Assembly (NCBI GenBank): GCA_964490325.1 | Contig: CAZBBX010000034.1 | Location: forward strand, 1-23,245 | Source of the DNA: DAOPJM01 sp964490325 | GTDB lineage: Bacteria > Bacillota > Clostridia > Christensenellales > CAG-138 | Reading direction: 5' to 3' | Length of the DNA: 23,245 bases | In this document: piece by piece, positions 7,693 through 14,380 of the stretch | Numbering within the stretch: position 1 is the first letter of the stretch | How the letters are laid out: each line of letters opens with the position of its first letter | Notes under the pieces: generated by a model | Seen by the model: only the letters and a program-made list of their open reading frames with translations | What the model was told of the DNA's origin: nothing | Database searches by the model: none | Program-made: the position numbers and the translations under genes

Positions 7693-8611
7693 GATACTGC
7701 TGCTTACAGGCGCTGTTGTGTTCTGTGCGGGATTGATGCTCATCATCCTTGCACAGCTGCTGTATCACAAGCAGAGCGATCAGATCGACCCAAAGGCGGA
7801 AGCCAATGCGCGGAAAAGAGCTGTAGAGTTCTACTGCGCCACATCACAGGGAGACCGCAGCGCCCAGCAGGATTATACCCGCATCCCAAGCGGGACCCCC
7901 CAAGAGCAGCTCGACAGGTATGGGACGCTCTGCGTACTGTGCGATGGCATGGGCGGCATGCAGGGCGGCGAGAAGGCCAGCAAGCTGACCGCAGACTTGG
8001 TGTTCGAGGAGTACTATGCGGGAGCAAGAAACGCAAGCAGCGAGCCTGTGGAGCGGCGGCTGCGCAGCAACATCGTGCAGGCGGATGCATTGGTGCATAA
8101 GCTCAAGGGCGCAAAGGGCGAAACGCTGCATTCGGGCACGACGCTGCTGGTTGCGCTGATACAGGATCGGACGCTGATCACCGCCTCGGTGGGCGACAGC
8201 CGCATCTACCTGCTGCGGTCCGACGGGATGCAGGTGTTGACCCGCGATCACAACTATCTGCTGCGCCTGATGCAGCAGGTGCGCGAGGGCAAGCTGACCC
8301 AGCGAGAGGCCATGTCCAACCCGCAGCGCGAAGCGCTCATCAGCTATGTGGGCATGGGCGGGGTAGAGATCATCGACCTCAAGCGCCATGCGGAGCCGCT
8401 TTGCGACGGGGACGTCGTGATCCTGGCTTCGGACGGACTGTACAAGGGCATGGCCAACGAAGAGGTGGCGGCCTTTGCCGCACCCTATCTGAACAACAGC
8501 GCAAAGCTGGCGGACGCCTTGCTTGCAGAGGTACTGCGCAGGCATATTCCGCATCAGGACAACTGTACGATCGCCGTGATGCAGTATCACACCTCGCAGG
8601 GTCGTCCGTAA
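7685..8611 (+). CDS. PP2C-family Ser/Thr protein phosphatase, membrane-anchored
   Basis: Removes phosphate from Ser/Thr residues using two metal ions. The 308-residue protein begins with a membrane helix (about 3-25), unusual since many bacterial PP2C partners of kinases are soluble. The catalytic domain shows GDRSAQQD (56-63), CDGMGG (86-91), SGTTLLVAL (150-158), GDSRIYLL (170-177), ASDGLYKGM (248-256) and the metal-binding DN (292-293). All core aspartates (63, 87, 250, 292) are present, so it should be active. Its ATG overlaps the stop of the preceding kinase by 8 bases, a strong sign that it counteracts that kinase. The helix would place it beside the membrane receptors of this locus. Confidence 0.93.
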   Translation: MNEILLLTGAVVFCAGLMLIILAQLLYHKQSDQIDPKAEANARKRAVEFYCATSQGDRSAQQDYTRIPSGTPQEQLDRYGTLCVLCDGMGGMQGGEKASKLTADLVFEEYYAGARNASSEPVERRLRSNIVQADALVHKLKGAKGETLHSGTTLLVALIQDRTLITASVGDSRIYLLRSDGMQVLTRDHNYLLRLMQQVREGKLTQREAMSNPQREALISYVGMGGVEIIDLKRHAEPLCDGDVVILASDGLYKGMANEEVAAFAAPYLNNSAKLADALLAEVLRRHIPHQDNCTIAVMQYHTSQGRP

Positions 8612-8687
8612 AGCTAAGTTTGTCGTCTGCGGCGGGACGGCCAAGGACGATCCGAACCCCCATACTTTTAGAAAGGAACAAAAAACC

Positions 8688-9257
8688 ATGACTATGCGGA
8701 AATGCAACGTAGGGCATTGGTACGATGCGGATCAGTATCGCAGCTGTCCCTACTGCGGAGGAATGGGTCGAAGCAGTGGCTTGGACATCACGCGGCCTTT
8801 GGAACTAAAGAAGGTCGAGGAGCCCCCAACCATACCTTCTAAGCCTGTGCCTCCCATCGCCAACCAAGCCCTTTCCTATAAGCTCACCGATCCCGCGGCG
8901 CTGAACATCGATCCTGTGGTGGGGATCCTTCTGTGCATCGAGGGCAGAAACTGCGGCAGAGCTTACGAGCTGCACAAGGGCTACAACCACATCGGCAAGG
9001 ATCCCGCGGCGGGGATCGCGCTCAATGAGGAGCCATCGGTGGACACGGGGGTCTACGCCTGCATCGTCTACGACGCCAAGAACAATCGCTACGATCTGCT
9101 GCCGGGCGGCAGCGCTACCCTTTGCTACCTGAATGACGGCGAAGCCGTGCTGGAACGCTCACCTCTTGCAAGGAACGATGTACTAAAGGTCGGTTCCGTC
9201 AGACTGATGTTCTTCCCCTGCTGCGACGAAGCATTCAGCTGGCAGCAGGCGGAATAG
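8688..9257 (+). CDS. Zinc-ribbon protein with degenerate FHA domain (paralogue 1 of 3)
   Basis: A soluble 189-residue protein. The N-terminal zinc finger is Cys6, His10 (C-x3-H), then CPYC (20-23), in the recurrent Clostridia pattern with GHWYDAD. The linker holds LDITRPLEL with Thr35. The C-terminal FHA-like domain (about 78-186) keeps the fold pattern VVGILLCIEG through FFPCCDEAFSW. The binding residues are lost: Gly-Lys (103-104) replaces Gly-Arg, and PSVDTGVYA replaces the SRxGH block seen in paralogues 2 and 3. It may therefore be a substrate or scaffold, not a phosphothreonine reader. The start at 8688 follows AAAGGA; a second ATG two codons later is possible. Confidence 0.83.
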   Translation: MTMRKCNVGHWYDADQYRSCPYCGGMGRSSGLDITRPLELKKVEEPPTIPSKPVPPIANQALSYKLTDPAALNIDPVVGILLCIEGRNCGRAYELHKGYNHIGKDPAAGIALNEEPSVDTGVYACIVYDAKNNRYDLLPGGSATLCYLNDGEAVLERSPLARNDVLKVGSVRLMFFPCCDEAFSWQQAE

Positions 9258-9296
9258 ACCGAAGGGCAGATACCGCGTCAACGGAAAGGAGCTGTT

Positions 9297-9974
9297 TTGG
9301 ATCTTCAAAAGTGCGAACTGGGTCATTTCTTTGATGGGGACGAATATGAGCTTTGCCCGATCTGCGGCGGTTCGCCCATACTGCCCAAACAGGATATCCC
9401 TCCCATCGAGGACGAAAAGCTGCATGTTTGGGAGCCCTTTGACGAGTGGGAGACCAAAAGCTCATGGGAGACCCAATCAGGCGATGCGACGGTCAATGTG
9501 ATGACGGAGGGCGTGACGGAGGACGCAGCTGATGGTTTAACGGAGACGCTGTCGTTCCAAGCGAAGGAATCAGAAGAGCAGGTCGAAGAAGCAGCGCTGC
9601 AGCCCGTGGCGGGGTGGTTGGTCTGTGTCGAGGGCAAAAACTGCGGCAAGGCCTACGAGCTGCACGAGGGACAAAACAGCATAGGCCGCGGCGAAGGGCT
9701 GCAGATCGACCTCAAAGGAGAGGACTCCGTTTCCCGCGAGGGACACGCCAACGTGGTTTACGACAGCAAGAACAACTGCTTCTATGCCATCCCCGTTGTG
9801 AGCTCCTCCGTGTACTACATCGATGGCAACAAGATCGTTCTGTCTCCCGAAAAGCTGGTCAAAAACAGCATCCTTACGATCCGCGGCGTCAAGCTCATGC
9901 TCATCCCCTGCTGCGATGAGGTGTTCCGCTGGACGATCGTGCAAAGGAAGATAGAGCAGGATACGCCCACGTGA
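9297..9974 (+). CDS. Zinc-ribbon FHA protein (paralogue 2 of 3)
   Basis: A soluble 225-residue adaptor-like protein. The zinc finger is Cys6, His10, then CPIC (20-23). A long acidic linker (30-100) includes LTETLSF. The FHA domain (about 104-212) has Gly130-Arg131 and SREGH (146-150), a one-residue-longer form of the usual SxxH, followed by SSSVYYIDG where many FHA domains have an Asn-Gly turn. Phosphothreonine binding is plausible because Arg and Ser are kept. The start is TTG at 9297, chosen because AAGGAG (9286-9291) lies 5 bases upstream and the MDLQKC beginning matches paralogue 3. It follows paralogue 1 by 39 bases. Confidence 0.86.
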   Translation: MDLQKCELGHFFDGDEYELCPICGGSPILPKQDIPPIEDEKLHVWEPFDEWETKSSWETQSGDATVNVMTEGVTEDAADGLTETLSFQAKESEEQVEEAALQPVAGWLVCVEGKNCGKAYELHEGQNSIGRGEGLQIDLKGEDSVSREGHANVVYDSKNNCFYAIPVVSSSVYYIDGNKIVLSPEKLVKNSILTIRGVKLMLIPCCDEVFRWTIVQRKIEQDTPT

Positions 9975-10105
9975 GCGCGTCAAAGCGGCGCGTTTCGCAG
10001 GGAATGAATTAGCAAGGGTCATAAAAAACGCTCCGATGTTTCGGCCGCGGACGGCGCGGTACAAAACGCGGTGAGGTTTTATTAAAAACGAAAGGAAACA
10101 GTATC

Positions 10106-10723
10106 ATGAATTTGCAAAAGTGTTCTCAAGGTCATTTCTATGACGCGGATGCTTACGCCTCTTGCCCCCATTGCGGGCAATCGGGACCGTCAGGCTCCGA
10201 CCAGATCACGGCGGGGTACATCCCCCCCACTCCCAAGGCAGAGGACGAAAGCCCCACGCAGCCGCTGGATGTGAAGAACAACACGCCGGAGCCGGACATG
10301 GATGGCATGACCACCCCCTTCTTTGCGGAAGTTCCCGGCAGCAACGGCAGCCAACCCGACCGAGAGATCATCAATCCCGTGGTGGGCTGGCTGGTCTGCA
10401 TCGAAGGCAAGAGCAAGGGCAAGGCCTATGAACTGCATGCGGGGCAGAACCATATCGGCCGCAGCGATGCCATGCAGGTCTGCCTGCGGGACGAGCAGTC
10501 CGTCTCCCGCGACGGTCACGCCAACGTGGTGTACGATGCGATGAACAACCTGTTCTTTGTGGTACCCGTCACCAGCTCCTCCGTCTACTACATCAACAAC
10601 AACGAGATCGTCCTCTCACAGCGTGCGCTGGTCAAAAACGACGTGCTGAAGATCGGCAAGGTCAAGCTGATCTTCTGCCCGCTTTGCGACGAAACGTTCC
10701 ACTGGGAGGTCGCAGGAGAGTAA
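10106..10723 (+). CDS. Zinc-ribbon FHA protein (paralogue 3 of 3)
   Basis: A soluble 205-residue protein very like paralogue 2. The zinc finger is Cys6, His10, then CPHC (20-23). The linker holds SPTQPLD with Thr51 and MTTPF. The FHA domain (about 90-202) has Gly118-Arg119 and SRDGH (134-138), then SSSVYYINN. The 131-base gap before it is the largest between the three paralogues; it contains a short GC hairpin (CCGCG at 10045, CGCGG at 10055) without a T run. The ATG at 10106 follows AAAGGAAA. It is probably a phosphothreonine-reading adaptor; what the zinc finger contacts is unknown. Confidence 0.87.
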   Translation: MNLQKCSQGHFYDADAYASCPHCGQSGPSGSDQITAGYIPPTPKAEDESPTQPLDVKNNTPEPDMDGMTTPFFAEVPGSNGSQPDREIINPVVGWLVCIEGKSKGKAYELHAGQNHIGRSDAMQVCLRDEQSVSRDGHANVVYDAMNNLFFVVPVTSSSVYYINNNEIVLSQRALVKNDVLKIGKVKLIFCPLCDETFHWEVAGE

Positions 10724-10782
10724 GGCGCTTCCCGACAGGCGCGTCCTAAGGTCTGCACTGCGGAATACGGAAGGGGATAAAC

Positions 10783-11490
10783 ATGAGAAAAGCCGCGCGA
10801 TTTGTCTGTGGCGGATTGGCCTTGACGGCAGCCCTGTCAACGCTGCTGCCGTTTGTCGGTCAGTGGGACATCTATATGACCCTGCAGCAAGTGTCAAGCG
10901 TGCTGTATTCGCTTCCGTTCATTATGATATCGATCCTTGTGCCGGGCGCGATCCTGTGCTTTTGCTTCGATCACGGCGCGGGGCAGACGTGGGCGTTCCT
11001 TGTTACACTCATTGGCGCCTGTCTGCTGTTCATGCTTTACTGTATCGCGGGTGCATGGCTGATCGATCACCTCAGCGGCGCGGCGCTGCTGCCCATCCTG
11101 CTGCTGTCCGCACTGATCGCGTTTTGCATCATCGGTCTTACGACAAACGATAAAAAGAGCGCCGCCTATATCTTGGGCGTGAGCGGCGACTATGTGGGAA
11201 AGCAGATGGGCGTGGATTCGCATGAGGTACTGCTCGGCAGGGATCCGGCCATCTGTCAGTTGGTCTTTGACCGCTTCGCAACGGATGTGAGCCGCCGCCA
11301 CTGCGGCCTTACCTACAATGCGCAGACAGGGCTGTTTGTCCTGACCGACTACTCCAAGACGGGCGTCTATCTGTCGGACGGCAGCAGATTGGAACGCTAT
11401 TCGCAAGTGGCGCTGCCGCCGGGAACAACGATCTCACTGGGAAGTCAAAAACGACAGGTGTTTCGTTTGGAAACACGGGAAGAGAATTAA
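10783..11490 (+). CDS. Four-helix membrane protein with cytoplasmic FHA domain (copy 1)
   Basis: A 235-residue protein with four predicted membrane helices (about 6-25, 39-62, 69-93, 99-119) and a C-terminal FHA domain (about 140-230). Even helix number puts both ends on the same side, so with a cytoplasmic FHA the N-terminus is inside too. Gly152-Arg153 and Ser170-Arg-Arg-His173 are intact, but the loop reads YSKTGVY, with Thr in place of the common Asn before Gly. The start at 10783 follows GGAAGGGG. The next gene is a clear paralogue 11 bases downstream. The membrane part resembles no transporter or channel that I can name; a docking platform for phosphorylated partners is an inference. 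Confidence 0.82.
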   Translation: MRKAARFVCGGLALTAALSTLLPFVGQWDIYMTLQQVSSVLYSLPFIMISILVPGAILCFCFDHGAGQTWAFLVTLIGACLLFMLYCIAGAWLIDHLSGAALLPILLLSALIAFCIIGLTTNDKKSAAYILGVSGDYVGKQMGVDSHEVLLGRDPAICQLVFDRFATDVSRRHCGLTYNAQTGLFVLTDYSKTGVYLSDGSRLERYSQVALPPGTTISLGSQKRQVFRLETREEN

Positions 11491-11501
11491 GGAGGTTAAT
11501 C

Positions 11502-12296
11502 ATGAAAAAGAACGCACGATTTATCGTTGGCGGAGTTGCCCTTACGGAGTTTTTGGCAATGCTGCTGATCCCGTTGATAAGCGATGTTTATCGCGGGTAT
11601 TACAATATGTATTCATCCTTTACAGGAAGCGGCTCCAGCCTGTGTTCATGGATGAGCGCGGCAAATGCCTGTGCAAGCGACGAAGAGACTATAATGATCA
11701 CGCTGATCGTCTACGCGTGCTTTATCCTCCTGCTGTTGGGCGGGATCTTCGCTTTAGCCTTTCAGAGCAAAAAGAAGGTGGGACCGATCCTGGCTTTGGT
11801 CGGAAGCTCCCTTTATCTGATCCTGAGCGTTGCTGCACTTGGGTTGATTCTTAGCGAGCTTGGTGGTGATGTGGTTGGCGCAGGCGTGTATATCGGCATG
11901 CTGCTTGCAAGTGCAGGCATCGTGTTTAGCATTCTGGGCTTGGTCTACTCCAAGGGTGAAAAGCGTCCGATCCCCGGCTCCACTGCAGGCCGTCTTCGCT
12001 GCGTGGCGGGCATGTACAACGGCGGCGTGTTCCCCATGGACGACAAGCCCTTGGTACTGGGCCGCGACTCCGCCTGCTGTCAGCTGATCTTTGATGCGAG
12101 CTGTCAGGATGTCAGCCGTCGGCACTGCGTTGTTGTGTATCACAAGAGCACAGGCAACTACGATGTGACGGACTACTCCAGCACGGGTACCTACATCAAC
12201 GGCAGACCGCTGACCCCCGGCGTGACGACCTCGCTGGGGCGCGGCTCGGAGATCCAACTGGGCGCGTCCAAGGGACAGGCCTTCCGCTTGGAGTAA
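11502..12296 (+). CDS. Four-helix membrane protein with cytoplasmic FHA domain (copy 2)
   Basis: A 264-residue paralogue of the preceding gene; both begin with the pattern RFxxGGxALT. Helices are about 8-27, 65-87, 94-118 and 127-149, and the first extracytoplasmic loop (28-64) is longer and has two Cys (48, 57). The FHA domain (about 180-264) has Gly187-Arg188 and Ser205-Arg-Arg-His208, with YSSTGTY in the loop: the same Asn-to-Thr change as copy 1. A perfect AAGGAGGT lies just before the ATG, the best ribosome binding site in the locus, so this protein may be made in higher amounts than its neighbours. Confidence 0.83.
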   Translation: MKKNARFIVGGVALTEFLAMLLIPLISDVYRGYYNMYSSFTGSGSSLCSWMSAANACASDEETIMITLIVYACFILLLLGGIFALAFQSKKKVGPILALVGSSLYLILSVAALGLILSELGGDVVGAGVYIGMLLASAGIVFSILGLVYSKGEKRPIPGSTAGRLRCVAGMYNGGVFPMDDKPLVLGRDSACCQLIFDASCQDVSRRHCVVVYHKSTGNYDVTDYSSTGTYINGRPLTPGVTTSLGRGSEIQLGASKGQAFRLE

Positions 12297-12389
12297 GGAC
12301 ACAGACGGCGCAAAGATCATTAGGATCGATCGGGCGGGGGACCGCGCTGCTTTAGAATTCGGATAACGGAACAATAGGGAGAAAGCAAG

Positions 12390-14333
12390 ATGAGCCAACA
12401 CCATGTTTGTATGTCCTGCCTCAAGGAAATGGGGAACTTCACGGTTTGCGGCAACTGCGGCTGGATGGAGGGGACTCCCCCGACAAAGCCGCAGCAGCTG
12501 CCCCCGCGTACGGTCTTATCGGGTCGTTACGAGGTGGGGCTGGCGATCTGCGAGGGCGTGTACAGCATCAGGTACCGCGCCTTCGATCAGCTGGAGGGCA
12601 AGCCCGTACAGGTGGTGGAATTGTTTGTGCGCGATGAAGTGGAGCGCGAGGCGAACGGCGTTGGTGTACGCGTGCGAAATTCGGACGCCGCATGGATCGA
12701 CTGCAAAAATCGCTTCGCGAACTGCTTTGGCCTGATACAGGGCCTGTTGGCCTATCCCGCCGTTCCCCGTGCCCTGCCCGATCGCATCGAGGAAAACGGA
12801 ACGCTCTACCGCATCGAGGAAGAGCTGAATATCGTGCGTCTGCTGTCCGAACCGAACGGCGAACGCCAAACGGAGACGGAGATCTGCTCCAAGCTGCTGC
12901 CGGTTGCACGGGTCGTTTCGGCGATCCACAAGATGCCCTGCGCCTGCGGGATCCTGACGCCTGCGCAGCTGGCAGTCACAGCAACGGGGGAATACAAGCT
13001 GATCGACCTGCAGTGCTCGGGGCAGCTGGGAGAGCTGCTGCCCGACAAGGCCGTCACCACGGCGGAGTTCAGCGCTCCCGAGCTGCGCCGAAGCCGCCGC
13101 TGCACGATCGCCACAGACGTCTATGCCTTTGGCGCACTTTTGGTGTGGCTGCTGACAGGCAAGTCCCCCGCCGCGCTCTCGGCGGACGAGGGAGGACAGC
13201 TGCTGCGCATCGCTCTGCAGCGGTACGGCGGCAGCCTCGAACTTGGAAAGATACTGGAGGAAGCCTGCGCCGAGAAGGCGTTCGAGCGGCTGTTGGACAT
13301 GCAGCCGCTGATCAACGCCATGGAAGCTGCGGTACGTTCGGGCAACAAGCAGGGCGCGGCAGAGACCTATAAGGCCGTCATACCGCCCACGCAAGCGCAG
13401 TCGGCGGTGCAGCCAAAGACTATCGTGTCCCGCAGCACTGCGTCCGCAGGCATACAAGAGCCTGCCGCAGAAGAGGTGGTACAAAACACGCTTGTACGGG
13501 AAGTGAAGCCCGTCGAGAAAGGCACTGTGACCATCATGCGGGAGCTGCCAAAGCCCAAGCCAAAGCGGAACATGGCGCTCATACGGCGCAACGGCCTGCT
13601 GGCCGCAGGGGCGCTGCTCATGGCGGTCGGTCTGCTGCTTGCTTCCCTGTCCTTCTTGCTGCCCAACAAATGGCTTAAGGAATGGAACGAGCTGGATCTT
13701 GCCAACCTGTATGTGTATTTTCCGGACTATGACGGGAGATGGGACAATTACTTCGACAGCAACAGCAAGTGGAAGCTGCCGATCATCAAGAATAATCTGG
13801 AAGAATTAAAGAGATCCGGGGCTTTGGACAAAAAGATCGTGATCTATATCGTCCAAGAGACGCCCACTGCATACTACACGATCGATGACCCGACAGCGCA
13901 GGAGCCAACGAAAATGCCGGATCTGATCGACCTAAGTAAGACGCAGGCTGTGCTGTGGGAGCTGAACGAAAAGGTGGATTGGGGAACGCTGCTGACCTGC
14001 TATCCCTATGGACTTCCCTATTCCTACAATAAATGGGGGAATACCTGTGACTGCTATTTGATGGCGTCCGCTCCGAAAGGCAGAGAAGCGGAGGCTGTCA
14101 CCGCGCTGGCCTGCCTGTGGGAATGCATGAACATCAACGGCAGTGAGAAGCTTCGGGATGCTAAAGACGGGTCATACCCCTTCTTGCATCCGATCCCTAC
14201 ACCCACACCGACCCCAACGATTATACCGACGCAGCCAACGTCTCCTATCCCGCCGGGAGTCTTTACGATACCGGAAAATACCACGCCGGAGAACACAGAC
14301 GCAGCGGACAAAGACCGACAGGAGATGCCATAA
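12390..14333 (+). CDS. Zinc-ribbon pseudokinase with membrane helix and unknown ectodomain
   Basis: A 647-residue protein. The zinc ribbon is CMSC (7-10) and CGNC (20-23). A kinase-like domain (about 43-315) lacks catalysis: no glycine loop (AICEGVYS), the VAIK lysine replaced by Val in VQVVELF, HRD replaced by GILTPAQL, DFG replaced by DLQ (206-208); only an APEL (229-232) and the C-lobe survive. The juxtamembrane part has three similar Thr motifs: KTIVSR (Thr344), NTLVRE (Thr367) and VTIMRE (Thr381). One helix spans about 401-424. The ectodomain (425-600) is unrecognised and has five Cys that could form disulfides. It ends in a Pro-Thr stalk (601-622) with only a short acidic tail after it. 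It likely acts as a receptor scaffold for FHA proteins; this is inference. Confidence 0.82.
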   Translation: MSQHHVCMSCLKEMGNFTVCGNCGWMEGTPPTKPQQLPPRTVLSGRYEVGLAICEGVYSIRYRAFDQLEGKPVQVVELFVRDEVEREANGVGVRVRNSDAAWIDCKNRFANCFGLIQGLLAYPAVPRALPDRIEENGTLYRIEEELNIVRLLSEPNGERQTETEICSKLLPVARVVSAIHKMPCACGILTPAQLAVTATGEYKLIDLQCSGQLGELLPDKAVTTAEFSAPELRRSRRCTIATDVYAFGALLVWLLTGKSPAALSADEGGQLLRIALQRYGGSLELGKILEEACAEKAFERLLDMQPLINAMEAAVRSGNKQGAAETYKAVIPPTQAQSAVQPKTIVSRSTASAGIQEPAAEEVVQNTLVREVKPVEKGTVTIMRELPKPKPKRNMALIRRNGLLAAGALLMAVGLLLASLSFLLPNKWLKEWNELDLANLYVYFPDYDGRWDNYFDSNSKWKLPIIKNNLEELKRSGALDKKIVIYIVQETPTAYYTIDDPTAQEPTKMPDLIDLSKTQAVLWELNEKVDWGTLLTCYPYGLPYSYNKWGNTCDCYLMASAPKGREAEAVTALACLWECMNINGSEKLRDAKDGSYPFLHPIPTPTPTPTIIPTQPTSPIPPGVFTIPENTTPENTDAADKDRQEMP

Positions 14334-14380
14334 TAAACGGAAGGATCCGGATCGAAACATACCCGGGGGAGAGGAAGAGT

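Noticed and set aside
9975..10105. Possible terminator or promoter between FHA paralogues 2 and 3
   Set aside because: A 5-base GC hairpin at 10045-10059 has no T run, and no paired -35/-10 boxes were found.
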